Below, piece by piece: positions 37,188 through 48,692 of a stretch of 64,000 nt of DNA. The stretch covers positions 1 to 64,000 of the forward strand of contig SYEK01000035.1 of assembly GCA_005800815.1 (NCBI GenBank). The letters are read 5' to 3'. A program made the translations under genes and the position numbers. Each line of letters begins with the position of its first letter. Within the stretch, counting starts at the first letter, position 1. Origin of the DNA: Actinomycetota bacterium. Its GTDB lineage: Bacteria > Actinomycetota > Actinomycetes > Nanopelagicales > Nanopelagicaceae. The notes below the pieces were generated by a model. The model saw only the letters and a list, made by a program, of their open reading frames with translations. It did no database searches and was not told where the DNA came from.

Positions 37188-38423
37188 TTATAGACTCTTA
37201 AAGACTAAGACAACATTATGGCCACCAAAACCAAATGAGTCATTGAGAGCTGCGATATCACCAGAGGGAAGAGCCCGTGGCTTATCACGCACGACATCTA
37301 TTAAGACGGCCGGGTCCAGATCATCGATGTTGATAGTGGGAGGTGCCAGGCGATCCTGGAGCGATTTGACGATAAAAACAGATTCCATGGCTCCTGCGCC
37401 ACCCAATAAATGTCCTGTCATCGATTTTGTTGCAGAGACTGCAACATGATCTACATCTGGGCCAAGAGCTGCGCACAGAGCGTTGGCTTCGGCTATATCT
37501 CCTGCAGGTGTGGATGTGGCATGGGCGTTCAAATGCACGATTTCTCTCGTTGAAAGACCTGCATCGCGTAGGGCAAATTTAAGGGCCCGCTGTACACCGG
37601 TGCCATCAGGATCTGGAGCGGCGATGTGATAGCCATCAGAGGTCAAGCCTTGGCCCGCGAGTTCGCAGTAAATCTTTGCACCTCGTGCACGAGCGTGCTC
37701 GTACTCCTCCAGCACTAACACCCCACCACCCTCTCCTAGGACAAAGCCATCACGATTAAGATCATATGGCCGTGATGCGCGCACAGGATCATCATTTCTC
37801 GTCGATAGTGCCTTCATCGCAGCAAAGCCGGACATTGGCATTGCGTGGATAGCCGCCTCAACGCCACCGCTGAGGACGATATCGGCGCGATTATTGCGGA
37901 TCATCTCAAGGCCATATCCAATCGCCTCGGCCCCTGATGCACATGCACTCACGGGTGTGTGGACACCGGCCTTTGCCTGAAGCTCAAGACCGACGTGAGC
38001 TGCAGGTCCGTTTGGCATCAACATGGGAACGGTATGCGGGCTGACAAGTCGAGCACCTCTCTCGTGCAAGATGTCGTACTGATCAAGCAGTGTCGTTACA
38101 CCACCAATACCTGATGCAATGACAACACCTAAGCGCTCTTTGTCCATCTCGGGCGAGCCTGCATCTCTCCAGGCCTCACGCGATGCAATCACGGCAAACT
38201 GTTCTGACCTATCCAAGCGCCGTAGTTCTACACGCTCCATCTGCTCACTCGGTTCGAGCGCTACTCGTGCGGCAAAACGTACGGGGATTGTCTGTGCCCA
38301 ATCCTCGGTAAGTAGGCGAACGCCACTTCTACCAGCCAGCAGAGCAGACCATGTTGTTGCAACCTCACCACCCAAGGGGGTAGTCGCACCAAGGCCGGTG
38401 ACGACTACTCGACGGGCAGCCAT
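37188..38423 (-). CDS. fabF: 3-oxoacyl-ACP synthase II
   Basis: VVTGLGATTPLG; PVSACASGAEAIGYG; NAHATSTPAGD; KSMTGHLLGGAG. Confidence 0.95.
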   Translation of the reverse strand: MAARRVVVTGLGATTPLGGEVATTWSALLAGRSGVRLLTEDWAQTIPVRFAARVALEPSEQMERVELRRLDRSEQFAVIASREAWRDAGSPEMDKERLGVVIASGIGGVTTLLDQYDILHERGARLVSPHTVPMLMPNGPAAHVGLELQAKAGVHTPVSACASGAEAIGYGLEMIRNNRADIVLSGGVEAAIHAMPMSGFAAMKALSTRNDDPVRASRPYDLNRDGFVLGEGGGVLVLEEYEHARARGAKIYCELAGQGLTSDGYHIAAPDPDGTGVQRALKFALRDAGLSTREIVHLNAHATSTPAGDIAEANALCAALGPDVDHVAVSATKSMTGHLLGGAGAMESVFIVKSLQDRLAPPTINIDDLDPAVLIDVVRDKPRALPSGDIAALNDSFGFGGHNVVLVFKSL

Positions 38424-38441
38424 AAGAGAACCCTTGACTTA

Positions 38442-38690
38442 CTACTTTGCTGCATTGACGATGAAGTTCACTGCATCGCCAACAGTGGCAAGATCAGTTA
38501 CTGCCTCATCTGGGATTTTCACACCAAAGCGCTCTTCGGCAGCCACAATAACTTCAACCATGCTGAGTGAATCAACCTCTAAATCCTCGGTAAAGTTCTT
38601 AGCCATCTCAATCGATCCAGCAGGAATCCCAGCTACCTCTTCAACAATCTCTTTTAATCCTGCAAGAACATCAGCCTGTGCAAGTGCCAT
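38442..38690 (-). CDS. acpP: Acyl carrier protein
   Basis: FTEDLEVDSLSMVEVIVAAEERFGVKIPDE. Confidence 0.95.
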   Translation of the reverse strand: MALAQADVLAGLKEIVEEVAGIPAGSIEMAKNFTEDLEVDSLSMVEVIVAAEERFGVKIPDEAVTDLATVGDAVNFIVNAAK

Positions 38691-38799
38691 TTTATTTTTT
38701 CCATCCCTTAGCTACTTTGGGTATTGCTATTTTAAGATGGTAATTCTCTCGGAAAAAACCGATACTTACGAGTACCTACGCCTTTTAGTGGTGAAAATC

Positions 38800-39819
38800 T
38801 CAAGGAGCAGGCGGGAGCGCCACGACCTGGGCGGCATAGACAAGGCCGGCGCCATAGCCGATTAGAAGCGCCAATGTGCCATGAAGTTCGGGGTGTTTCA
38901 GAAGTAGCGCATCCATCGCAAGAGGAATTGATGCCGCAGATGTATTTCCATTGACACGAATATCATCGGCAGTAATCACGCTCTCTGGGATATTGATCTC
39001 TTTAGCCATGGATTCGATGATGCGCATGTTGGCTTGATGTGGAATAAATGCACCGAGCTCATCGGCACGCACTCCTGCGGCCTCAAGAGCCCTTATACCG
39101 GCCTTGCTTACCGTGAATACGGCCCATCGGTAAACAGCTTGTCCTTGCTGTGCGATGTTTGGCCAACCAAGTTGGGCTACACCTTTATCGGGTGCGTTTC
39201 TAAACTCAGTGTAGGCAGGAGTTAACATAATAGTCTCACGTGAATCTGCATCTGATCCCCAAATTGTCGGACCAATACGTACTGAATCACTTGCTCCAAT
39301 AATCACTGCCCCTGCGCCATCGGAAAATATAAATGCAGTTGCACGATCATCAGGATCGGTGAAATCTGAGAGTTTCTCAACACCAATGACCAGCACATTC
39401 TTAGATGTTCCCGTGCGAACTAGATCACTTGCCATCGCAACCCCGTAACAAAAACCTGCACATGCCGCACTGATATCAACTGCGGCAGCCTTGGGATTAC
39501 CTAGGACAGTGACGAGCTCGGTCGCAGCACTAGGTGCTTGGAACGGGTAGGAGATCGTCGCAAGAATAACCGTGTCGATATCGCCCATACTCATGTGCGC
39601 ACGTTCGAGTGCTATTTCACATGCAGCTGCAGCCATTGAAATCACACTCTCATCGGGACCTGCAAAGCGGCGGCTCTGTATCCCGGTGCGCTGCACAATC
39701 CACTCATCACTTGATTCAATGCGATCAACGATCTCACTGTTAGGCACCAGGCGCATGGGGCGATATGAGCCGACCGAGAGAATTTGGCTATTACCAACTG
39801 CTGGAAGTTTTATGCTCAT
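38800..39819 (-). CDS. fabH: 3-oxoacyl-ACP synthase III
   Basis: DISAACAGFCYGVAMA; FIPHQANMRIIESMA; VNGNTSAASIPLA. Confidence 0.95.
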   Translation of the reverse strand: MSIKLPAVGNSQILSVGSYRPMRLVPNSEIVDRIESSDEWIVQRTGIQSRRFAGPDESVISMAAAACEIALERAHMSMGDIDTVILATISYPFQAPSAATELVTVLGNPKAAAVDISAACAGFCYGVAMASDLVRTGTSKNVLVIGVEKLSDFTDPDDRATAFIFSDGAGAVIIGASDSVRIGPTIWGSDADSRETIMLTPAYTEFRNAPDKGVAQLGWPNIAQQGQAVYRWAVFTVSKAGIRALEAAGVRADELGAFIPHQANMRIIESMAKEINIPESVITADDIRVNGNTSAASIPLAMDALLLKHPELHGTLALLIGYGAGLVYAAQVVALPPAP

Positions 39820-40727
39820 GTGTGCCTTGCGGCAAACTCACGCGCAGCACCTACATCGGCCGCGGCCTTGAGTGCAAAGCCCTCAATCCCTGGCTGGGCG
39901 CGCTTGAGCAAGCCAACCAGAGTTCCAGCCGGTGCTAACTCAATGACTCCCGTGATGCCCATTGTCCTCAGAGTAGCCATGCAGAGATCCCAACGCACTG
40001 GCTTGGCGATTTGATCGATAATCTGGCGCAGAATCTCATCGGCATCACTCAGGATTGCTCCATCTGTGTTGGATATAAATGGCACGCAGGCCTTGCCCCG
40101 AGCGATACCAGAGGCGATTACCTGAACTGGAGCCACAGCAGTTGACATATAAGAGGTATGAAATGCACCCGAGACATCCAAGGCACGCACGCGTGCCCCG
40201 CTTGGGGGATTGGCGGCAAGGGCGGCAAGGGCGCTCAAATCACCAGCGGCAACTATCTGGCCTGCACCATTCTCATTTGCTGCTATCAATTTCAAGGCCC
40301 GTATCGCCAAGAGGACCTCATCTCTATCTCCCCCCAGAACCGCCGACATCCCAGCAGATATTCGTGTTGCCGCCTTTGCCATTTCAACTCCACGCGCTCG
40401 CACCAAGCGCAGGGCATCACCATCACTGATCGCCCCACACAGCGCTGCAGCAGTCAACTCCCCAACAGAGTGACCAGATACAACGTGCATATTCTGTATT
40501 CCTAGTGCACGAGCGGCTAGCAAGGATGTAGCAAGAATCAGCGGCTGTGCATTCGCTGTATCTGTGATTTCATCGGCCTTGGCAGCTGTGCCAAGATGCA
40601 AAAGATCTAAATCAATCTCCTTTGACCACTGATTCAATAGATTCTTAGAGTCTGAATCCACTGTCCACGAGGTGAGCATGTCGGTCTTTTGTGAGCCTTG
40701 ACCGGGTGCGATAAGTGCCAACATCAT
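39816..40727 (-). CDS. fabD: Malonyl-CoA:ACP transacylase
   Basis: IAPGQGSQ; VSGHSVGELTAAALCGAIS; GAFHTSYM. Confidence 0.93.
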   Translation of the reverse strand: MMLALIAPGQGSQKTDMLTSWTVDSDSKNLLNQWSKEIDLDLLHLGTAAKADEITDTANAQPLILATSLLAARALGIQNMHVVSGHSVGELTAAALCGAISDGDALRLVRARGVEMAKAATRISAGMSAVLGGDRDEVLLAIRALKLIAANENGAGQIVAAGDLSALAALAANPPSGARVRALDVSGAFHTSYMSTAVAPVQVIASGIARGKACVPFISNTDGAILSDADEILRQIIDQIAKPVRWDLCMATLRTMGITGVIELAPAGTLVGLLKRAQPGIEGFALKAAADVGAAREFAARHT

Positions 40728-40733
40728 CACTGG

Positions 40734-40739
40734 ATAATA
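40734..40739 (-). promoter_or_regulatory. -10 element TATTAT, 6 nt before ATG 40727 (fabD operon)
   Basis: TATTAT-CCAGTG-ATG. Confidence 0.55.
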
Positions 40740-40884
40740 CCTTTGTACCGTGTTTACTACCTAGATTGCAAAGTCGGTTCCACCATCTTCAAGAAAGCCG
40801 CCAAGAATTCGTCAATCGGTAGGTAGCACCGGGTGATGATGCCTCGCAAAGCCCTTTGGAGTGGTTCTTTGTGATACTCGCAGG

Positions 40885-40890
40885 TAATAT
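40885..40890 (+). promoter_or_regulatory. -10 element TAATAT, 7 nt before etfB ATG
   Basis: TAATAT-GTGAGAT-ATG. Confidence 0.6.
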
Positions 40891-40897
40891 GTGAGAT

Positions 40898-41683
40898 ATG
40901 AGAATCGCTATCTGCATCAAACAGGTCCCGGATTCATGGGCTGAGAAGAAGATGGTCAATGGGGTACTCGATCGGGTCAATGTAGATGTTGTCCTGAATG
41001 ATCTGGATGAGTATGCAGTCGAAGAGGCTCTTCGTATCGCAGAGGCCCATGGCGGCAACGAGGAGGGTGGGCCGAACTCGGTCACGGTCATTTCAATGGG
41101 TCCAGAGCGAGCAACTGAGGCTTTGCGCAAGGCACTCTCGATGGGTGCAAACAACGCGATTTTAATAAGTGATGCTTCATTAGCTGGCGCAGATGCCCTT
41201 GCGACATCAAAGGTCTTGGCCACCGTCATCTCAAAGATCGGTTTCGATCTTGTTATCTGCGGAACTGAGTCAACAGATGCGCGCATGAGTGTTGTCCCGG
41301 CGATGATCGCAGAGCGCCTTGGTTGTGCTCAACTCACCTTTGCCTCTGCCGTCAAAGTCGATCCCTTGACCCAACAGGTCTTGATTACCCGCGTAACTGA
41401 GGCCGGAGTAGATGAGATGTCTGGGCAGTTTCCGGCCGTGATCTCGGTGGTGGAAAAGATCAATGAGCCTCGCTACCCATCCTTTAAAGGCATCATGTCT
41501 GCGAAGAAGAAAACTATCGATGTCATGGATATCTTAGCCGTTGGTGTCACAGTTGAGAGTTCATGGTCTTTGGTTCTTGATGCCACTCCTCGGCCATCAC
41601 GCGCTGCCGGCATCAAAGTCACCGATGATGGTGGCGCGGCCAATCAGCTTGTCAGCTTTCTATCAGAGAAGAAGTTGATATGA
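40898..41683 (+). CDS. etfB: Electron transfer flavoprotein beta subunit
   Basis: CIKQVPDSWAEKKM; LNDLDEYAVEEALR; VICGTESTDARMSVVPAMIAERLG. Confidence 0.95.
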   Translation: MRIAICIKQVPDSWAEKKMVNGVLDRVNVDVVLNDLDEYAVEEALRIAEAHGGNEEGGPNSVTVISMGPERATEALRKALSMGANNAILISDASLAGADALATSKVLATVISKIGFDLVICGTESTDARMSVVPAMIAERLGCAQLTFASAVKVDPLTQQVLITRVTEAGVDEMSGQFPAVISVVEKINEPRYPSFKGIMSAKKKTIDVMDILAVGVTVESSWSLVLDATPRPSRAAGIKVTDDGGAANQLVSFLSEKKLI

Positions 41684-42633
41684 GTAGAGTGATAATCCTT
41701 GCAGATTTCATCGGTGGGAAAAATACAAAGACCACGGCCGAGCTTGCAACAGCCGCTGCGCGCATCGGTGATGTTGTAGCGGTTGTGCTCGCTCCTCAAG
41801 GTCAAGGCTCAGCCTATGCAGCGGCTCTTACTCACGGTCCGATTGATACTGTTGTAGTTGTTGAGTCCGAGAGCTTTGCAGCCCATGGCGTAAGTGCAGC
41901 GGCCGATGTGCTGGCTCAGATAATTGTGAGTAAAGAACCTGTAGCGGTCCTGATTGCATCACATGCTTTTGGCAAAGAGGTCGCCGGTCGAGTTGCAGTC
42001 AAAACCAACTCAGGGATTATCACCGATGCCATCGATGTCAGTGCCGATATAAGTGCGACCCAGATGGTCTTTGGTGGATCTACAACTGTGCACTCCAAGA
42101 TTTCTCATGGGACACCGATCATCACCGTGCGTCCAAACTCGATCTCCGCCGATTTGAAACAAGTGAGCCCAGTTATTGAGGTTCTCTCATGTGAGATTAC
42201 AGATGGGTCCAGGAAATCAAAGATCACATCTTCCCAGCCCCCCGTGCAAGGAGGGCGCCCTGAACTCACCGAGGCCGATATCGTCGTTTCGGGTGGGCGT
42301 GGTACGAATGGTGATTTCCTAGCCGTTGAAGCCTTTGCCGATAGCCTGGGCGCAGCAGTGGGAGCATCGCGTGCGGCAACAGATGCAGGTTGGTATCCAC
42401 ACTCCCATCAAGTCGGCCAAACTGGCAAGACAGTGAGCCCGCAGTTATATGTTGCGTGCGGGATATCCGGTGCGATTCAACATCGCGCAGGTATGCAGAC
42501 AAGTAAGGCGATTGTGGTGATTAATAAAGATCCAGAGGCACCGATATTTGAAATCGCCGATTTTGGTGTCATTGGTGATCTCTTCGCCGTTCTGCCACAG
42601 GCCACAGAGGGTGTACTCGCACGTAAGTCCTAG
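41680..42633 (+). CDS. etfA: Electron transfer flavoprotein alpha subunit
   Basis: [57 protein letters not shown]. Confidence 0.95.
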   Translation: MSRVIILADFIGGKNTKTTAELATAAARIGDVVAVVLAPQGQGSAYAAALTHGPIDTVVVVESESFAAHGVSAAADVLAQIIVSKEPVAVLIASHAFGKEVAGRVAVKTNSGIITDAIDVSADISATQMVFGGSTTVHSKISHGTPIITVRPNSISADLKQVSPVIEVLSCEITDGSRKSKITSSQPPVQGGRPELTEADIVVSGGRGTNGDFLAVEAFADSLGAAVGASRAATDAGWYPHSHQVGQTGKTVSPQLYVACGISGAIQHRAGMQTSKAIVVINKDPEAPIFEIADFGVIGDLFAVLPQATEGVLARKS

Positions 42634-42636
42634 GAT
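42631..42636 (+). promoter_or_regulatory. -10 element TAGGAT, 7 nt before cysteine desulfurase ATG
   Basis: TAGGAT-TAGCCCT-ATG. Confidence 0.5.
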
Positions 42637-42643
42637 TAGCCCT

Positions 42644-43786
42644 ATGACCTCTATCTATCTCGACCATGCGGCGACAACACCGATGGTTGAGAGCGCACTC
42701 AGAGCCATGACAGAGCAGGCGAACGCTCTTGGGAATCCATCTAGCCTACATAGCCATGGCCGCTCCACGCGTAAGTCCCTGGAAGATGCCCGAGAGAGAT
42801 TGGCGAAGGAGCTCGGGTGCCTACCGAGTGAAGTGATCTTCACAGCATCTGGCACTGAGGCAAATAACATCGCACTCAAGGGGCTTTACTGGGCCGCGGG
42901 TGAGTCGGGCAAAAAAGTTGTCGTCATCTCAAGTATCGAACACCATGCAATCTTGGATCCAGCGAATTGGCTGGCATCACACGAGCAGGCAGAGATCATT
43001 CTGCTCCCAGTCAACCCCAATGGTGTCATCGATCTTGAATTTCTTAGCGACCTAGTCGCAACTAGAGGTCGCGAGATTGCAGTCATCTCGATCATGCATG
43101 CAAATAATGAGACGGGGGTGATCCAGCCGATAGGCGAGGTAGTGCGAATAGCGGGTCAGATTCCTGTCCACACAGATGCCGTACAGAGCTTTAAGAAAAC
43201 TCCACTCTCGTTCTCACACCTTGGTGTTACTGCCATGACCATCAGTGCCCACAAGATTGGTGGGCCACTTGGAATCGGAGCACTTATTCTCAAGCGTACA
43301 GTTGAGATTCCCTCGCTACTCCACGGTGGGGGACAAGAGCGCGAGATTCGTAGCGGCACAATGAACGCCCCTGGCATCATAGGATTCACAACAGCAGCTT
43401 TGGCCACTTACAACGTCGATGAAGTCCGTGCTCTTCGTGATCGCTTCATCTCATCAATCCAGGAGATGATCCCAGAGGCACGCATCAATGGCCTTGCAGC
43501 CTCTCGATTACCTGGAATCGTCAATGTTACCTTTCCTGGAACCCAAAGCGAAACCTTGCTTCTTCTCATGGATGAGCAGAACATCTCATGCTCAACCGGC
43601 TCGGCATGTAGTGCTGGTGTGCATGAGGCCAGCCATGTGTTGCTGGCGATGGGCCACAGCCAAACTACAGCCCAATCTTCACTTCGTTTCTCTTTCGGTG
43701 CAACGAGTACGGCTCAAGAGTGCGATCTGGTCATGTCAGTGCTTCCCGATGTGATTGCCCGTGGAAGGGCGGCCAATATCAGATGA
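42644..43786 (+). CDS. Cysteine desulfurase (NifS/IscS-like); start at MTSIYLDHAATTPM
   Basis: YLDHAATTPM; MHANNETGVIQPI; SAHKIGGPLGIGAL; CSTGSACSAG. Confidence 0.95.
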   Translation: MTSIYLDHAATTPMVESALRAMTEQANALGNPSSLHSHGRSTRKSLEDARERLAKELGCLPSEVIFTASGTEANNIALKGLYWAAGESGKKVVVISSIEHHAILDPANWLASHEQAEIILLPVNPNGVIDLEFLSDLVATRGREIAVISIMHANNETGVIQPIGEVVRIAGQIPVHTDAVQSFKKTPLSFSHLGVTAMTISAHKIGGPLGIGALILKRTVEIPSLLHGGGQEREIRSGTMNAPGIIGFTTAALATYNVDEVRALRDRFISSIQEMIPEARINGLAASRLPGIVNVTFPGTQSETLLLLMDEQNISCSTGSACSAGVHEASHVLLAMGHSQTTAQSSLRFSFGATSTAQECDLVMSVLPDVIARGRAANIR

Positions 43787-44856
43787 AGCTAATCGCAGCG
43801 ATGAGCGGTGGTGTCGATTCCGCCGTTGCCGCCGCACGGGCCGTTGATGCAGGCCATGAAGTCACAGGAGTGCATTTAGCGCTCTCGGCTAATCCTGCGA
43901 AATATCGCTCTGGGGCGCGGGGTTGTTGCACCATTGAAGATTCACATGATGCTCGTCGCGCCGCCGATGTCATAGGGATTCCTTTTTATATCTGGGACAT
44001 GGCCGAGGAGTTTCATGATGGAGTCGTGGAAGATTTTCTCTCTGAGTATGCGGCGGGACGGACCCCTAATCCATGCCTTCGCTGTAATGAAAAAATCAAG
44101 TTTGCCGCCGTCTTAGATCGTGCACGGGCTATGGGCTTTGATGGTGTAGTCACTGGCCACTATGCACGGACGCAAATGAGTGATCTAGGAAAGACCCTGC
44201 ATCGTGCGCTCGATCACTTGAAGGATCAGTCTTATGTTTTATCGGTTTTAACGGTTGATCAGATCTCCGGGGCTATTTTCCCGTTGGGTGATACGACAAA
44301 AGTTGATATCCGCGCCGAGGCACGGGCACGTGGCTTAGCCCTGGCACAAAAGCCTGATAGCCATGATATTTGCTTTGTTCCATCGGGAGATAACGCTGGC
44401 TGGTTGCGTGAGCGATTAGGAAGTGATGTAGGGCCAATCCTCGATCAAAACGGTGTGAAAATAGGTGAACACAAGGGTGCATACACATACACAATCGGTC
44501 AGCGCAAAGGCCTTGGTCTGACGATTCCAACCCCTGACGGCTCTCCTCGTTTCGTCTTAAAGATCGAGCCTGTGACAAATACAGTAGTTGTGGGTGCACG
44601 CAAGGACTTAGCGATCACAACGATGCGTGGTGAACGAGCGATTTGGTGTGGACCATCGGTGGATGAAAAGTCACGTACTGGCTTTGTTCAGATTCGTGCA
44701 CATGGCACCGCTCTGCCATGTAGATATTTTTTCGAAAATAACCTACTCGTCGCCATCTTAGAGGCACCATTACTTGGCCTTGCAACCGGACAGGCGATGG
44801 TGATTTACGATGGTGATCGGGTCGTGGGGTCTGCGACCATCTGTGAGACCCAATAG
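43783..44856 (+). CDS. mnmA: tRNA-specific 2-thiouridylase
   Basis: MKLIAAMSGGVDSAVAAA; GRTPNPCLRCNEKIKF; KPDSHDICFVPSGD. Confidence 0.96.
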   Translation: MKLIAAMSGGVDSAVAAARAVDAGHEVTGVHLALSANPAKYRSGARGCCTIEDSHDARRAADVIGIPFYIWDMAEEFHDGVVEDFLSEYAAGRTPNPCLRCNEKIKFAAVLDRARAMGFDGVVTGHYARTQMSDLGKTLHRALDHLKDQSYVLSVLTVDQISGAIFPLGDTTKVDIRAEARARGLALAQKPDSHDICFVPSGDNAGWLRERLGSDVGPILDQNGVKIGEHKGAYTYTIGQRKGLGLTIPTPDGSPRFVLKIEPVTNTVVVGARKDLAITTMRGERAIWCGPSVDEKSRTGFVQIRAHGTALPCRYFFENNLLVAILEAPLLGLATGQAMVIYDGDRVVGSATICETQ

Positions 44857-46890
<2,034 letters not shown>

Positions 46891-46902
46891 TAAGGTGTAC
46901 TC

Positions 46903-47025
46903 ATGAATCAAGTCGCCGCTGAAACTCTTCGTGAGCTTCCAATGCCGGCCATTGCCTATGGATTAGTCACTTTTGGGATATTCATCCTCTTTCTCTATCT
47001 AGCACTTCGTTTAGACCGGGATTAG
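46903..47025 (+). CDS. Small single-pass membrane protein (40 aa), absent from ORF track
   Basis: MNQVAAETLRELPMPAIAYGLVTFGIFILFLYLALRLDRD*; between ligA and nadD. Confidence 0.6.
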   Translation: MNQVAAETLRELPMPAIAYGLVTFGIFILFLYLALRLDRD

Positions 47026-47026
47026 T

Positions 47027-47575
47027 TTGTCCCGAGTAGGCATTTATGGTGGGACCTTTGATCCGATTCACAATGGTCACCTACATCTCATACGTCAACT
47101 CATCGAGAGAAAGATTATCGATCATCTAATTCTTGTCCCAGCCGGTCAGCCTCTACTTCGAGACAATGCTCCAATAGCCAGTGGCCCAGATCGCCGGAGA
47201 ATGTGTCAGCTAGCGCTTTCAACCCTGCCAGGTGCGATTGCCTCACATGTTGAGGTGAGCCCTATTGAGATCTTGCGTGAGGGCCCAAGTTATGCCATCG
47301 ATACCGTTGAAGCGGTCCGTGCTACATACCCTGACGATGAGATATTTCTCATCATGGGCGCAGATGCTTACTCTAAAATCGATCAGTGGCACCGGGCCAA
47401 AGAGTTGCACACAATGGTCTCAATCATCTGCGTTGATCGTCCGGGGTTTGCTTCACATGGAATTGATTTATCTGCCCTCAACGTCTCATCAACTGCCATC
47501 CGTGCCGGCCTGAGTACTGAGCTACCTGAGGAAGTTGCTGCATTCATGCGAGAGAATAGGCTCTATGACAATTAG
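47027..47575 (+). CDS. nadD: Nicotinate-nucleotide adenylyltransferase
   Basis: VGIYGGTFDPIHNGHLHLI; MGADAYSKIDQWH; VSSTAIRAGL. Confidence 0.95.
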   Translation: MSRVGIYGGTFDPIHNGHLHLIRQLIERKIIDHLILVPAGQPLLRDNAPIASGPDRRRMCQLALSTLPGAIASHVEVSPIEILREGPSYAIDTVEAVRATYPDDEIFLIMGADAYSKIDQWHRAKELHTMVSIICVDRPGFASHGIDLSALNVSSTAIRAGLSTELPEEVAAFMRENRLYDN

Positions 47576-47942
47576 CTCCCGAACTCGTGAGATCACACAA
47601 GTAGCGGCATCAGCCATAATTGAGAAAATTGGTACTGATCTGGTGGCTATCGACCTATCAGAACAGATGGTTCTCAGTGAGGTCTTTCTCATCGCCACCG
47701 GACAAAACGTCCTACAGGTCGATGCCATCGCCGATGAGGTTGAGCGGCAATTGATTACAATCGGAGAAAAGCCTGCGCGCCGAGAAAAAGGTGCAGAGTG
47801 GATCCTTCTTGATTACTCAGATTTAGTCGTGCACATTCAAAGTACCCAGCTTCGTGAGTACTACATGCTAGATCGTCTATGGAATGACTGTCCGACAATT
47901 GATTTAGATGCCGTGAAAGCAGCTGCACCCTATGGCCGGTAA
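47565..47942 (+). CDS. rsfS: Ribosomal silencing factor RsfS
   Basis: DLSEQMVLSEVFLIATGQN; WILLDYSDLVVHIQSTQLREYYMLDRLW. Confidence 0.93.
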   Translation: MTISSRTREITQVAASAIIEKIGTDLVAIDLSEQMVLSEVFLIATGQNVLQVDAIADEVERQLITIGEKPARREKGAEWILLDYSDLVVHIQSTQLREYYMLDRLWNDCPTIDLDAVKAAAPYGR

Positions 47943-48582
47943 TCGCGTTCTTTTATGGCGTCATGGCCAGACCGATTGGAATATGGTTAATCGATTTCAA
48001 GGTCATTCAGATATTCCACTCAACGATGTTGGCCGTTATCAGGTGCAACAGGCGGCAAAGATTCTAGCGGGCATGAATCCCACTGCGATTATCTCAAGTG
48101 ATTTAGGTCGTGCCTACGAGACCGCACAGGCACTAGCCAACCTTGTAAATCTCAAAGTTACACCCTTTAAAGACTTACGTGAGACAAATGGTGGCTTATG
48201 GGAGGGTAAGACAGGTGCTGAAAATCGTGCCGAGGATTTTCAAAACTTCATTCGCTGGATAGATGGCGAAGACAATCCGGCCGGTACTACGGGTGAGAGG
48301 CGTAGTGAGGTGGCAGCACGCGCAGTGGGTGTGATCAATCATGTACTGGAGGCAAAGACCGATCAACTTTTGATCGTTGCAACACATGGTGGTACTGCGC
48401 GCTGTGTCTTAGGCCATCTCTTACAACTTCCACTCTCACACTGGGGTGTTATAGGTGGGCTTTCAAATGCATCATGGTCGATTCTTGAACGCAATACACG
48501 TCAGTGGAATTTGATTGAACATAATGCCGGTTCTATCCCAGAGCCTGTCTACGGTGAAGAGAGCGGCGCGACCACCCCGTAA
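47932..48582 (+). CDS. Histidine phosphatase / phosphoglycerate mutase-family protein
   Basis: VLLWRHGQTDWNMVNRFQGHSDIPLND; IVATHGGTARCVLG. Confidence 0.92.
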   Translation: MAGNRVLLWRHGQTDWNMVNRFQGHSDIPLNDVGRYQVQQAAKILAGMNPTAIISSDLGRAYETAQALANLVNLKVTPFKDLRETNGGLWEGKTGAENRAEDFQNFIRWIDGEDNPAGTTGERRSEVAARAVGVINHVLEAKTDQLLIVATHGGTARCVLGHLLQLPLSHWGVIGGLSNASWSILERNTRQWNLIEHNAGSIPEPVYGEESGATTP

Positions 48583-48616
48583 TTCATGGGGTAGGGTGTG
48601 CTCTTCTCAGGAAATT

Positions 48617-48689
48617 GGGGCTGTGGCGCAGCTGGTAGCGCACCTGCATGGCATGCAGGGGGTCAGGGGTTCAAATCCCCTCAGCTCCA
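48617..48689 (+). tRNA. tRNA-Ala(GGC), CCA not encoded
   Basis: GGGGCTG/CAGCTCC acceptor; CCTGCATGGCATGCAGG anticodon arm; GGTTCAAATCC T-arm. Confidence 0.94.
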
Positions 48690-48692
48690 CGT

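Noticed and set aside
38119-38865. 248-aa + strand ORF antisense to fabF/acpP
   Set aside because: Low-complexity shadow ORF over strongly supported fabF and acpP
40079-40505. Three overlapping + strand ORFs antisense to fabD
   Set aside because: Mutually overlapping, biased composition, no domain signatures; fabD is well supported
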